From Streptomyces sp. TRM68416 (GTDB lineage: Bacteria; Actinomycetota; Actinomycetes; Streptomycetales; Streptomycetaceae), in the NCBI RefSeq assembly GCF_014596915.1, contig NZ_JACVWU010000029.1:46814-110813 (forward strand): a stretch of 64,000 bases of DNA, in the 5' to 3' direction. Each line of letters opens with the position of its first letter. Position 1 is the first letter of the stretch. The translations under genes and the position numbers were made by a program. A model generated the notes under the pieces. The model had not been told where the DNA came from. It searched no databases and worked only from the letters and a program-made list of their open reading frames with translations. Positions 48,966 to 58,100 of this stretch are shown here, piece by piece.

Positions 48966-50205
48966 ACGGTGCCCGGTCGCCGACGACGGCCTCGTGCACG
49001 AGCCGCTTGAGCTCCGGGTACACCGTGTGCGAGGTCCTCGGCCGCACCTGCGTCATGAACTGCACGGTCAGATCGTGGGCCGGGTCCACCCAGAAGGTGG
49101 TGGTCGCCACCCCGCTCCAGCCGTACGTCCCCAGGCCCGCCGGGGCCCGCGTACGGGACGGGTCGACGACCACCGAGACGCCGAGGCCGAAGCCGACACC
49201 GTCGTTGCCGGGCTCGTCGTGGGCGGGACGGCTGCCGAAGGAGCGCAGATCGGCGCCGCCCGGCAGCTGGTTGGAGGTCATCAGGTCCACCGTTCCGGGC
49301 GCGAGCAGCCGCACGCCGTCGAGTTCACCGCGGCGGCGCAGCAGCTCCATGAACCGGTGCACGTCGTACGCGGAGGCCGCGAGCCCACCACTGCCGGACA
49401 GGAAACGGGGGCGGCCGCGCAGCGGAAGTCCCGGGATCGGCGTGATCCCCCCGTCGTCGGTCTCGCCGTACAACTCGGCCAGCCGGGGCGCCTGTTCGTC
49501 CGTGACACAGAAGCCGGCGTCGGTCATCCCGAGGGGGCGGAAGATCCGCTCGGCGAAGAACTCGTCGAGCGGCTGCCCGGAGACGGTCTCGATCACCCGG
49601 CCCAGTACGTTGGTGGCGACCGAGTAGTTCCACTGGGTGCCCGGGTCGAACTGGAGCGGCAGGCTCGCGTACACCTCGACCGTCCGGGCCAGGTCGGAGC
49701 CCGGCAGCACCGCGGACTCCAGGTTGGCCTCCCGGTAGAGGGCGTCGACCGGATGAGTGCGGTAGAAGGCGAAGGTCAGGCCCGCGGTGTGGGTCATCAG
49801 ATGCCGGATCAGCATCGGCCCGGCGGCCGGCCGGGTCCGCACGGCGGTGCCGGAGCCCTCGACGTACACGCGCGGCTCGGCGAACTCCGGCAGGTGACGG
49901 CCCACGGGGTCGTCGAGCGACAGCTTCCCCTCCTCCACCAGCAGCAGCGCGGCCACCGAGGTGACCGGCTTGGTCATGGAGTACAGCCGCCACAGCGTGT
50001 CGGCCTCCACGGGCAGCCCGGCCGCGAGGTCGCGGTGGCCGTGCGCGGTGAGATGGGCGACGCGCCCGCCGCGGGACACGGCCACCAGAAAGCCGGGCAG
50101 TCGCCCCTCGTCCACGTAGTGCGCGAAGTGCTGGTCGAGGCGGTCCAACGCCTTCGCGTCCAGCCCGACCTCGCCCGGGTCGACCTCTTGTCGCAGCAGT
50201 GCCAT
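48943..50205 (-). CDS. Serine hydrolase of the beta-lactamase (class C)/esterase family
   Basis: The 420-residue protein has the SxxK catalytic pair as SMTK (Ser76, Lys79), the Tyr motif in QWNYSVATNVLG and a C-terminal YGWSGVATTTFWVDP in place of the KTG box, which is the pattern of esterases such as EstB and of D-aminopeptidase-like members rather than true beta-lactamases. There is no signal peptide, so it is cytoplasmic. ATG 50205 follows AAGGAGAG. It stands alone; substrate unknown. Confidence 0.85.
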   Translation of the reverse strand: MALLRQEVDPGEVGLDAKALDRLDQHFAHYVDEGRLPGFLVAVSRGGRVAHLTAHGHRDLAAGLPVEADTLWRLYSMTKPVTSVAALLLVEEGKLSLDDPVGRHLPEFAEPRVYVEGSGTAVRTRPAAGPMLIRHLMTHTAGLTFAFYRTHPVDALYREANLESAVLPGSDLARTVEVYASLPLQFDPGTQWNYSVATNVLGRVIETVSGQPLDEFFAERIFRPLGMTDAGFCVTDEQAPRLAELYGETDDGGITPIPGLPLRGRPRFLSGSGGLAASAYDVHRFMELLRRRGELDGVRLLAPGTVDLMTSNQLPGGADLRSFGSRPAHDEPGNDGVGFGLGVSVVVDPSRTRAPAGLGTYGWSGVATTTFWVDPAHDLTVQFMTQVRPRTSHTVYPELKRLVHEAVVGDRAPFSCPPAA

Positions 50206-50402
50206 CGCTCTCCTTGTGCGTGCGTCTCACGAGGTGCGCTACGGCATACCCAGCCGCAGCGGCCTCGGACCTCATCGTCGCGCAGGAACGCGTGTGCGGT
50301 CCTGCCGATCGACGTGCTCGTCGGCCGCCGCGGCGAAACGTCCCGGCACGGACACGGTCCGCCCGAGGAATGCGCGGCCCGCCCCGCATGGTTGATCCCG
50401 GC

Positions 50403-50843
50403 ATGACTCATGACGCGCATCAGGACGCCCTGCTCCGGCTGCTCTCGGAGGAGAACGGAGGGGTACTGGCAACCCTCAAGCGGGACGGCCGGCCCCAGTT
50501 GTCGAACGTCAACCACGCCTACTACCCGGACGAGCGGATCATCCGGGTCTCCCTCACGGACGACCGCGCCAAGACCCGCAACCTGCGCCGGGACCCGCGC
50601 GCCTCGTACCACGTGACCAGCGCCGACCGCTGGGCCTACACCGTCGTCGAGGGCACCGCCGACCTCACGCCCGTCGCCAAGGACCCGCACGACGACACGG
50701 TCGAGGAGCTCATCCGCCTCTTCCGGGACGTCCAGGGCGAGCATCCCGACTGGGACGACTACCGGGCCGCGATGGTCCGCGACGGGAGGCTGGTGCTGCG
50801 GCTGAAGGTCGACCGGGCGTACGGGATCCCGAAAGCGCCGTAA
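50403..50843 (+). CDS. PPOX-class F420-dependent oxidoreductase-like protein
   Basis: ATG 50403 gives 146 residues forming a split-barrel flavin/F420-binding fold: NGGVLATLKRDGRPQLSNVN, RVSLTDDRAKTRNLRRDPR and YTVVEGTADLTP are the usual strands. Such proteins use reduced F420 or FMN to reduce small molecules. The short, His-poor sequence is standard for the TIGR03618-like group. It is convergent, with a 3-bp gap, to the MFS gene. Confidence 0.85.
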   Translation: MTHDAHQDALLRLLSEENGGVLATLKRDGRPQLSNVNHAYYPDERIIRVSLTDDRAKTRNLRRDPRASYHVTSADRWAYTVVEGTADLTPVAKDPHDDTVEELIRLFRDVQGEHPDWDDYRAAMVRDGRLVLRLKVDRAYGIPKAP

Positions 50844-50846
50844 CCG

Positions 50847-52034
50847 TCACCGCCTCTGTGCCGGAAAGCCGTGCCTGCGTGCTCCCGTCACCACCGCGAG
50901 CACGGGCACGAGCAGCGCCAGCACGCTCCACGGAAACGCGGTCGCGCCGAAGAGGCCGAGCAGCACGCCGCCGACCACTCCGCCACCGGCCATGGCCGCG
51001 TTCCACAGCGTCACCAGCATCGCCTGCGCCGCGTCCGCCTGTTCGCCGCCCGCGTCGGCCACGGCCGTCTGCAGCAGGGTGGGGGCGCCGCCCCAGCCGA
51101 GTCCCCACAGGGCCGCCGCCGCGTGGACGAGGGCCGGGCGGTCGGCGAAGGCGGCCAGCAGCGCGGCCGCCGCACCCGTCAGGAGTACGGCCGTCACCGT
51201 GAGCGCGCGCAGCCCGCGGTCGATCCGGGCGCCCACGATCCAGATGCTCAGCAGCGAGGTGGCGCCGAACACCAGCAGCACCAGATCGGCCGAACCGCCC
51301 ATGCCGTACCGGTCCAGGAACGGGGCGATGTAGGCGTACAGCACGGTGTGCGCCAGCACGAACACCAGCGTGACGAACAGGACGGGCGCCACACCGGGGA
51401 CGGCGAGGGTCCGCAGCACCGGCGCCCGGTCGCCGCGCTCCGTCCCGGGCCGGTCCGGGACCAGCAGCGCGATCCAGCCGAGCAGCAGCACGGTCACCCC
51501 GGTCATCAGCGCGAACGCCGTCCGCCAGCCCAGCGCCCCGCCCAGGTACGTGCCCGCCGGCACCCCCACCGAGAGCGCCACCGGTACGCCCGCCATCACG
51601 ACCGCGACCGCCCGGCCCTGGACCGCGGCCGGCACCAGACGCCGGGCGTACCCGGCCAGCAGCGCCCAGGCCAGCCCGGCCGCCACGCCCGCCACGAAAC
51701 GGGCCGCCATGGTCAGCGGATAGCTCGCGGAGACCGCGGTGACCGTGTTGGCGGCGGCGAACCCGGCCATCGCCGCCAGCAGCAGCCGCTTGCGCCGCCA
51801 GTGCGCGGTGGCCGCGGACAAGGGGATCGCGGTGAGCGCCGTACCGACGGCGTAGACGGTCACCGCCTGCCCGGCCGCGGACTCGCTCACGCCGAGATCC
51901 GCGCTCATCGCGGGCAGCAGGCCCGCGGGCAGGGTCTCGGTCAGGCTGGTGACGAAGACGGCGGTGGCCAGGGCGAGCAGGGCGGGGAGGGGAAGGGCGC
52001 GGGCCGGGGCTGGTTTCTGTGCAACGGTGGTCAT
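50847..52034 (-). CDS. MFS transporter (DHA1 drug-exporter type)
   Basis: ATG 52034 gives 395 residues with twelve membrane segments. LTETLPAGLLPAMSADLGVS is the start of the AraJ/YdhP/Cml-type exporters; the loop after helix 2 is SAATAHWRRKRLL, and the antiporter-like VPVALSVGVPAGTYLGGALGW lies in helix 5. An upstream in-frame extension to 52112 would run through a perfect operator palindrome, so it is not coding. No ribosome-binding sequence precedes the ATG, so the message is likely leaderless. Confidence 0.87.
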   Translation of the reverse strand: MTTVAQKPAPARALPLPALLALATAVFVTSLTETLPAGLLPAMSADLGVSESAAGQAVTVYAVGTALTAIPLSAATAHWRRKRLLLAAMAGFAAANTVTAVSASYPLTMAARFVAGVAAGLAWALLAGYARRLVPAAVQGRAVAVVMAGVPVALSVGVPAGTYLGGALGWRTAFALMTGVTVLLLGWIALLVPDRPGTERGDRAPVLRTLAVPGVAPVLFVTLVFVLAHTVLYAYIAPFLDRYGMGGSADLVLLVFGATSLLSIWIVGARIDRGLRALTVTAVLLTGAAAALLAAFADRPALVHAAAALWGLGWGGAPTLLQTAVADAGGEQADAAQAMLVTLWNAAMAGGGVVGGVLLGLFGATAFPWSVLALLVPVLAVVTGARRHGFPAQRR

Positions 52035-52049
52035 GGCGGCAGGGTCGAC

Positions 52050-52067
52050 CCTGACACCGGTGTCAGG
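52050..52067 (-). promoter_or_regulatory. Perfect 18-bp operator upstream of the MFS exporter gene
   Basis: CCTGACACCGGTGTCAGG is a perfect palindrome. On the minus strand TTGAAC (52068-52073) lies directly before it and TCGACC directly after it, an 18-19-bp spacer occupied by the operator, as in MerR-family promoters. No MerR gene is adjacent. Confidence 0.65.
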
Positions 52068-52153
52068 TTCAAGTCCGATCCGTGATGCGTCGTCATCTCG
52101 ACCCCGGAACACTAGAGTTGATCCACAGTGAGCGAGCCGGGGGAGCGGGCGCG

Positions 52154-54244
52154 ATGATGGATCTGATTTCGGTGGGGGCGATCAGCGCCGTGCTCGGGGC
52201 CGTCGGCTCCGGCATGGGCAGCGAGGCCGGGCGATGGGTCTGGGAGTCCACGGGCGGCCTGGTCCGCCGGGTCACCGGACGCGAGGTCCCCGCCCCCACC
52301 ACCCCCGGCGCACGGGACGAAGTGGCCAGGCTGGTGCACGACCGCATACGCGCGGACGACCAACTCGCCCGGGACTGGGCCCTGTTCGCCCGCGGCGTCC
52401 GCGTCCCCGGCGCGGGCGCGCCGCTGCGCCCCCGGCTGCCCGCCGCGCCCCGCTTCTTCACCGACCGCCAACAGGCCCTGAAACTCCTCGACAAGGAGGC
52501 CACCCGCCCCTTCGACGGCCGCCCCCGCCTCGCCCTCCTGCACGGCCCCGAGGGCATCGGCACCAGCACCCTCGCCTGTCACTGGGGCTGGCGGCACACC
52601 GCCCGCTTCCCCGACGGCCAGCTCTACGCCGATCTGCGCACCCTCACTCCCGCGACCGCCCTCGCCACGCTCCTGCGCCGCCTCGGACTGCCGGACGAGG
52701 AGATGCCCCCGGCCGCCGAGGACCGCGCCGACCTCTTCCGGCGCACCCTGGCCGAGCGCAGAGCGCTCCTCGTCCTCGACCACGCGCACTCCGCCGCCCA
52801 GGTGCAGCCGCTGATCGTCTCGGCGCCCGACGTGTTCACCCTGGTCGTCGCCCGGCAGCCGCCGGCCGGCCTCGGCGCCCTGCCGGTCGAGGTCGGACCG
52901 CTCGCGCGACGCGACGCGGTCCGCATGCTCGAGAACCTCGCCGGCCCGTCGGCGGTGGCCGCGGCCCGCACCGCGCTGCCCGCGGTCCTGACCCGCTGCG
53001 CGGGCCGCCCCTACGCCCTGCACGCCGCCGCACTCCGCCTGACGACCCCACGGGAGGCCGCCTTGCCCGAGTCCGACGACGACCCGGTCCGCGCCGCGGC
53101 CGAGGACTCCTACCGTCTGCTCACCCCCGACGCGGCCCGGTTGTACCGGCTCGGCGGCCTGCGCGACTGGCCCGCCCTCGACCCGGCTGCGGCCGCGCGC
53201 GCCGCGCAGGTGCCGCGGACGGACGCCGCGCGCCTCCTGGAGGAACTCGCCGACGCCCTGCTCCTCGACCGCACCGACACCGGACGCTACCGCTACCGGC
53301 CCTCCGTCCGCGCCCACGCCGAGCGCACGGCGGCCACGGTCGACGGCATCGCCGCCTGCTCCGCCGCCGTGGCCCGCGTGACCGAGCACTACCGGGACCT
53401 CGCCGTCGGCGCGGCCCGTGCGGCGCTGCCGGAGAGCTGGCGCGTCCCCTCGGCGCCCTCGCCCGTCTCCTACCCGGACCGGGGCACGGCCGTCGCCGCC
53501 CTGGCCGCCGAGGCACCCGGCCTGGTAGAGGCGGTGCGCGCGGCCGACGAGCACCGCGACACGGACACCGTCCTCCTGCTCTGCCAGGCCCTGTGGCCGC
53601 TCCAGCTCAAGGCCGGCCACCACGACGTCCTGCTGCCCGCCCTGCGCATCGGCACCCGCGTCGCCGACACCCACGCACCCGGGACACGCACGTCCGGCGC
53701 CCTGCACGCCCAACTCGCCCACACCCTGACCGAGTTGAGGCGATGGGACGAGGCCGAGCCCGAGGCGCTCGCCGCCGCCCGGGACGAGCGGGCCGCCGGA
53801 CACCTGCGCGGGCACGCCTCCGCCGTGGAGTTCCTCGGCCTGCTCCGACTGCGCCAGTGGCGGTTCGAGGAGGCACAGACCTGCTTCGATGAGGCGTACG
53901 GAATCCTCGACGGCATCGGCCCCGACGACGAGGGCGCCGCCGACCTCCCCCGCGCCCGGGCCCTGCTGGAACGCCACCGCGGCCGCGCCCTGCGCGGCCA
54001 GGGCCGCCGCACGGAAGCGGTCGCGCACCTGGAGCGCGCCCTGCGCTTCTTCCGCGACACCGGCGAGAACTACAACACCGCCCGCACCCTCACCGACCTC
54101 GCCGAAACCCGCCTGGACGGCGGCGAGTCCGAAGCCGCGCTGCCCCTCGTCGACGAGGCGATGGCCGCGCTGGCGGGGGAGAAGGCGGAGTACCACCTGG
54201 CCCGGCTGCGGACACTGCGGGAGCGGTGCGTCACGCCGGAGTGA
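52154..54244 (+). CDS. NB-ARC/TPR-like protein with degenerate P-loop
   Basis: ATG 52154 gives 696 residues. A short N-terminal helical region (MMDLISVGAISAVLGAVGS, Gly-rich and possibly membrane-contacting) precedes an STAND-type NTPase core. The P-loop reads GPEGIGTSTLA at residues 131-141, with Thr137 where the Walker lysine should be; Walker B is RRALLVLDHAHS. The C-terminal 250 residues are helical repeats of TPR type (RTSGALHAQLAHTLTELRRW, EFLGLLRLRQWRFEEAQTCF, ALRFFRDTGENYNTARTLTD). Such proteins sense or scaffold in signalling or defence. Loss of the lysine suggests weak or no ATP hydrolysis. It is divergent from the exporter gene. Confidence 0.75.
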   Translation: MMDLISVGAISAVLGAVGSGMGSEAGRWVWESTGGLVRRVTGREVPAPTTPGARDEVARLVHDRIRADDQLARDWALFARGVRVPGAGAPLRPRLPAAPRFFTDRQQALKLLDKEATRPFDGRPRLALLHGPEGIGTSTLACHWGWRHTARFPDGQLYADLRTLTPATALATLLRRLGLPDEEMPPAAEDRADLFRRTLAERRALLVLDHAHSAAQVQPLIVSAPDVFTLVVARQPPAGLGALPVEVGPLARRDAVRMLENLAGPSAVAAARTALPAVLTRCAGRPYALHAAALRLTTPREAALPESDDDPVRAAAEDSYRLLTPDAARLYRLGGLRDWPALDPAAAARAAQVPRTDAARLLEELADALLLDRTDTGRYRYRPSVRAHAERTAATVDGIAACSAAVARVTEHYRDLAVGAARAALPESWRVPSAPSPVSYPDRGTAVAALAAEAPGLVEAVRAADEHRDTDTVLLLCQALWPLQLKAGHHDVLLPALRIGTRVADTHAPGTRTSGALHAQLAHTLTELRRWDEAEPEALAAARDERAAGHLRGHASAVEFLGLLRLRQWRFEEAQTCFDEAYGILDGIGPDDEGAADLPRARALLERHRGRALRGQGRRTEAVAHLERALRFFRDTGENYNTARTLTDLAETRLDGGESEAALPLVDEAMAALAGEKAEYHLARLRTLRERCVTPE

Positions 54245-54264
54245 CGGTCACGCCGGAGTGACGG
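54231..54264. repeat. 17-nt tandem duplication bridging two convergent stop codons
   Basis: TCACGCCGGAGTGACGG is present at 54231-54247 and again at 54248-54264. The first copy holds the stop of the plus-strand gene (TGA 54242) and the second begins with the stop of the minus-strand gene (TCA 54248). Confidence 0.88.
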
Positions 54265-56022
54265 TCACCCGATGCACGGTGCCCCCGGTGCGGACCGTCA
54301 GCCCCGGACCGTACAGCTCCTGCGGCGACTTGCCGGCGGCGAGCCAGGCGTGCAGCGCCGAGGCGTACGCGGCCGGGTCGGCGGCGTCCGCGCCGGGCCG
54401 GGCGTCCACCCGCAGCAGCGCTCCGCAGCGGGTGCGGACGAGGCAGGAGGCGGGGCCGGTGACGTAGGCCGCGAGGGCGCAGTGCGGATGCCGGTCCAGG
54501 ACCTCCGCCGTCCAGCGGGCGGGGGAGCCGAAGCGCGGGTCGTCGGCGTCCCCGTACCGGAACACCACGTCGGCAAGGTCCAGTTGGTCCGCCTCGCGGG
54601 TGTCCTCGTGCACCGCGGTGTGCGCCTCGCCGGTGTCGTACGGGGCGGGATGCGGGCCCGCGTACCGGGTGACCGTCACCTCCCCCGCCCCCAGCAGCCG
54701 GGTGAGGACAAGGAGCGGCACCGTGCGCCGGGCGGGTTCGTACGGGGGCAGGGGCAGCGGTTCGAGGCGGGCCGGGGCGTCCGGTTCGGGGATGCCGATC
54801 AGGTCGTAGAAGAGGTGGCGCAGGCGGGGGGCGGACTCGCCCGGGGTGGAGCTGATGAACTCGGCGGGTTCCGGGGAGGGTTGGTGCCGGGCGATCAGTG
54901 ACTCCACCTGGGGGAGCAGGGGGAGCGCCGGGTTCAGGCGCGGTGCCGTGCGGACGAACGTGTGGACGGGGGCGTCCGGGGCGAGGCCGGTCAGGGGCGC
55001 GGCGCCGAGCAGGACCGGTGCGCCGAGGGCGGCGGCGTAGTAGGTGACCGAGCCGTGGTCGCCGATGACCGCGTCGGCGGCGAGCAGCGCCTGGCGCCAG
55101 CCGTGCAGCGGGTCGACTAGGGCGAGCCCGGCGCGCCGGGCGCGGTCGAGCCAGGCGCGGAGCTGTCCGGGGCCGTGGCCGTGCCAGATGTTGGGGTGCA
55201 GTACTGCCGCGAACCGGTACTCGTCGGCCGGGAACTCCGAGGTCAGCCTGGGCAGCAGGGCGGGCAGGACGTCGTCGCCGTCGTCACCGAGGAGCGACTG
55301 GGGGTTCCAGGTCGAGGTGAGGACCAGCAGGCGCTGGCCGCGGCCCACGCCGAGGGCGCGGCGGAAGCGCTCGCGGTACGGCCGGGCCGCCAGCATGCGG
55401 TCCCAGCACGGGTCGCCCGCGAGTACGGCGGTCGGCGCGGCCTCGGGGCAGACGTGGCGCAGCCGCTCGTACTGCTCGGGATGCGAGAGGACGAGTGCGT
55501 CCGCGATCGGCCGGCCGTCCTCGTCGAGCAGCCACTCCCGGGACATGCCGAAGACGGGATCCGACGCCGCCGCCCTCTGCCCGGCGCCGGGTGTCGGGTG
55601 TCGGGTGTCGGGTGTCGGGTGTCGGGTGTCGGGTGTCGGGTGTCGGGTGTCGGCAGCGTTTTAGTATATCCGACGCCGTGAGACAATATGGCCAACTCGC
55701 CTGGAATTGATCGGAGTTGACCGCCGAAGCTCGCCGATATCGCCAGCGCGACCGGGGTCTTCCGGGCCTGGTCCCACGGCAGCACCGGCACCCCTGTGTC
55801 CGCCAGCAGCTCCGCGATCCCCGCCCGGAACGCCGACGAGCCGGGGCAGGTCGCGAGCAACTGCACCCGGAAGTCGTCGTGGAACAGGGGCAGGACGTCC
55901 AGGAGGCGGGTCGCCGCCGTCACGTTGTGGACGACGAGGAGCACCTTGCGGCTGCGCCCCCGTGTGGCCCAGCGTGCCGCGTCGTCCCCGACCGGCACCC
56001 GTATCCACCCGTCCCCCGTCAC
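54248..56022 (-). pseudogene. CDP-glycerol glycerophosphotransferase-like gene, frame broken at a 7-nt repeat tract (possibly phase-variable)
   Basis: The N-terminal 123 codons (from GTG 56022; KVLLVVHNVTAATRLLDVLP) and the C-terminal about 446 codons (54248 to about 55590) are parts of one TagF-like protein but lie in different frames. Between them are nine copies of a 7-nt unit. Both frames run open through the tract; 7 or 10 copies would join them into 586 or 593 residues, and nine do not. The C-terminal part has ALLAADAVIGDHGSVTYYAA, the glycerophosphotransferase-type site, and LVLSHPEQYERLRHVCPEA. A second ATG at 55546 could express the C-terminal part alone. Sequencing error is an alternative explanation. 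Confidence 0.75.
55591..55653. repeat. Nine perfect tandem copies of the heptamer GTGTCGG
   Basis: The unit reads CCGACAC on the coding strand and encodes PTPDTRH every three copies. The tract has no interruptions. Its length, 63 nt, leaves the downstream part of the gene out of frame by one unit. Confidence 0.97.
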
Positions 56023-56175
56023 GCCTTCGCCACCCCTCGCTCGCGCTCCCGTGATCGGGCCACGATAGCCGCGCGGTCCTAGGCCTCCGGGTGCAGGGCG
56101 GACGACCGATGGTCCGGTGGGGGCGGCGCTCCTAGGCTGCGAGGTGAACAGATGATCTCAGACAGGGGAGGCAGC

Positions 56176-56586
56176 ATGCCGGTCGACGGCCGTGCCCACA
56201 TCCGCATCGCCAGGCCCTCACGGGACTTGACGGCCGCCGAGCGCTTCTGGGGTGAGGGGCTCGGGCTGAGCGTCGTATGGCGGGCCGAGGCGGGACCGGG
56301 GCACGGGGAGCACGATCTGCTCATGCTCGGCTGGCCCGACGCCGGCTGGCACCTGGAACTCGTCCACGAGCCCGCCCGGCCCGTCGAGCCCCGGCCCACC
56401 GAGGAGGACCTGCTGGTGATCTACGTCGACGGCCCGGTCCCGGACGAGGTGGTGGCGCGTCTGGAACGGCACGGCGGAAAGCGCGTCGAGTCGCCCAACC
56501 CGTACTGGAACGCATGGGGCGTGACGGTCGAGGACCCGGACGGGTACCGGCTGGTGCTGTGCACGCGGGGCTGGTCCAACAACTGA
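56176..56586 (+). CDS. VOC-family (glyoxalase/bleomycin-resistance) protein
   Basis: ATG 56176, after GGGGAGG, gives 136 residues with the paired beta-alpha-beta-beta-beta modules: HIRIARPSRDLTAAERFWGE, then LLMLGWPDAGWHLELVHEP, and the second module with LLVIYVDGPVPDEVVARL and VTVEDPDGYRLVLCTRGW. The metal ligands His and Glu are placed as usual, at the beginning of strands in each module. Function is open: a resistance or isomerase-type role is typical. It is followed, convergently, by the solenoid membrane protein. Confidence 0.85.
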   Translation: MPVDGRAHIRIARPSRDLTAAERFWGEGLGLSVVWRAEAGPGHGEHDLLMLGWPDAGWHLELVHEPARPVEPRPTEEDLLVIYVDGPVPDEVVARLERHGGKRVESPNPYWNAWGVTVEDPDGYRLVLCTRGWSNN

Positions 56587-56610
56587 GGAGCGGGGCTCGG
56601 TTGCATGCCG

Positions 56611-58062
56611 TCACTGGCGGCTGACCGTCCGGGTCACGCCGGCCAGGATCGTCGTGGCGAGGATCCAGCCGGTGAGGACGAGGACGTAGGACAGCCACTG
56701 CTGGGCGCCCTGCGGGGCGAACGCCCCCTCCTGGCCGAAGGAGATCACCGGCACGAGCAGGTCGAGGGTGAAGAACACCGGGTTGAACTCCGGGGCCTCC
56801 TCCTGCTTGAGCGCGGGCGGGTGGTCCAGTGCGAACGCGATCGAGCCGACGGCCAGCAGGGAAAGCAGCCAGCCGAAGGCGCGCAGCGGGCGGAAGCCGT
56901 AGCCGACGGCGGCGTCCTGGACGTAGCCCCACAGGCGGCCGTACCAGGAGAGGGTGGCGCGGTGGCGGCGCTGCTTGGCGAGCTGGACCTGCCGGGCGGC
57001 GTGGTCGTCGCCGCTGCGGCGGTAGGCGGCGGTCAACTGCTCGTAGCCGTGCGGGTCGTAGGCGCCGCCGTCCCGGGTGAGCATCGGCAGTCGGCGCTCG
57101 ACCGGCTCGTGCGGGGTGAGGAACGTGTAGGTGAGGTCGAGCAGGCGGACCTGGTCGGGCAGCATCTCCGGTTCCAGATCGAGCTGTTCGAGCTGGGAGC
57201 GGCGCAGGTTGAGCCTGCCGACGATCGGTGGGCCCTCGCGCAGCCAGAGCTCGCCGATGACACAACTGCTGGCCCGCAGCGCCGTGTTGCCGGGGTTGGA
57301 CAGGGTCGCCCGCAGCAGGTCGATCCGGCCCGGCACCCGCGCGCCGCGCAGATCGATCCGGCCCTGTGCACGCAGCCGCCGGGCCTGTACGTTGGCGCCC
57401 ACGTCGAGGGCCTCGGCGTCGAGGACGGTGCCGCCGGGGTGGCTGAGGTCGGCGTCCTGGAGGTCGACCGAGCCGGCCACGGTCGCTCCGTTGAGCCGTA
57501 TCCGGCCCCGGGCGCGCAGTCCGGGCGCGCAGAGCCGGTCCTCGATGACCACCTGGTTCAGCCCCAGGGCCGTCTCCGTCGAGCCCCCGGCGGACAGCTC
57601 CGCACGCTCCAGGAACAGCACCCCGGAGATCCGGGCCCCGCCGAGGTAGACCGGCCCGTGGAACCGGCATCCGCTCAGCCGCACACTGCCGTCCACCCGC
57701 GTGCGCGCCCCCGACAGCCCGGGCAGCTCCGAGTGGCTCAGGTTCAGATAGCTCAACTGGGAGCCGGAGAGGTCCGGTACCTCGTCGAACCGGCAGTGGC
57801 TCAGACGTACGACGCTGTCGACCGTCGCGTACCGCAGGTCCAGCGTGCCGGTGACCCGGGCGCCCGACAGCTTGAGGGCGGCTATCTCACCCGGCTCGTG
57901 GGGCCCGTTGAGCAGGAGGGCCCGCAACACGCGGGCCCTCACGGTACGTTCCGGCCCCCAGGCCGCGTCGTCGTCCGCCCCGGCGCCGAAGTCCACGGTC
58001 TCGCCCCGCGGAAAGGCACGCCACACGCGCAGCTCGGCCGGTGAAAGATCGTCTGTGTCCAT
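56611..58062 (-). CDS. Pentapeptide-repeat-like solenoid protein with C-terminal membrane segments
   Basis: The 483-residue protein has a short helical start (SPAELRVWRAFPRGETVDF), then about 280 residues with a strand-per-turn pattern such as LKLSGARVTGTLDLRYATVD, RLSGCRFHGPVYLGGARISG and LRAQGRIDLRGARVPGRIDLL, with A/S/C-x-[LIV] spacing of a right-handed beta solenoid. Three hydrophobic segments follow (about 390-480: FGWLLSLLAVGSIAFAL, FFTLDLLVPVISF, LSYVLVLTGWILATTILAGV). Similar streptomycete proteins are often labelled membrane-associated oxidoreductase without clear support. No catalytic motif is visible. It lies 38 bp from the peroxidase gene on the same strand. Confidence 0.72.
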   Translation of the reverse strand: MDTDDLSPAELRVWRAFPRGETVDFGAGADDDAAWGPERTVRARVLRALLLNGPHEPGEIAALKLSGARVTGTLDLRYATVDSVVRLSHCRFDEVPDLSGSQLSYLNLSHSELPGLSGARTRVDGSVRLSGCRFHGPVYLGGARISGVLFLERAELSAGGSTETALGLNQVVIEDRLCAPGLRARGRIRLNGATVAGSVDLQDADLSHPGGTVLDAEALDVGANVQARRLRAQGRIDLRGARVPGRIDLLRATLSNPGNTALRASSCVIGELWLREGPPIVGRLNLRRSQLEQLDLEPEMLPDQVRLLDLTYTFLTPHEPVERRLPMLTRDGGAYDPHGYEQLTAAYRRSGDDHAARQVQLAKQRRHRATLSWYGRLWGYVQDAAVGYGFRPLRAFGWLLSLLAVGSIAFALDHPPALKQEEAPEFNPVFFTLDLLVPVISFGQEGAFAPQGAQQWLSYVLVLTGWILATTILAGVTRTVSRQ

Positions 58063-58100
58063 CAGCCGGGACTCTGACGTGACGCACCGCGCCTGTCAAC

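Noticed and set aside
52035..52112. N-terminal extension of the MFS exporter to 52112
   Set aside because: It would translate through a perfect operator palindrome and lacks membrane-protein character.
55591..55653. Heptamer tract as a CRISPR array or origin iterons
   Set aside because: No spacers, perfect 7-nt units, and a position inside a coding sequence fit slippage, not CRISPR or a replication origin.
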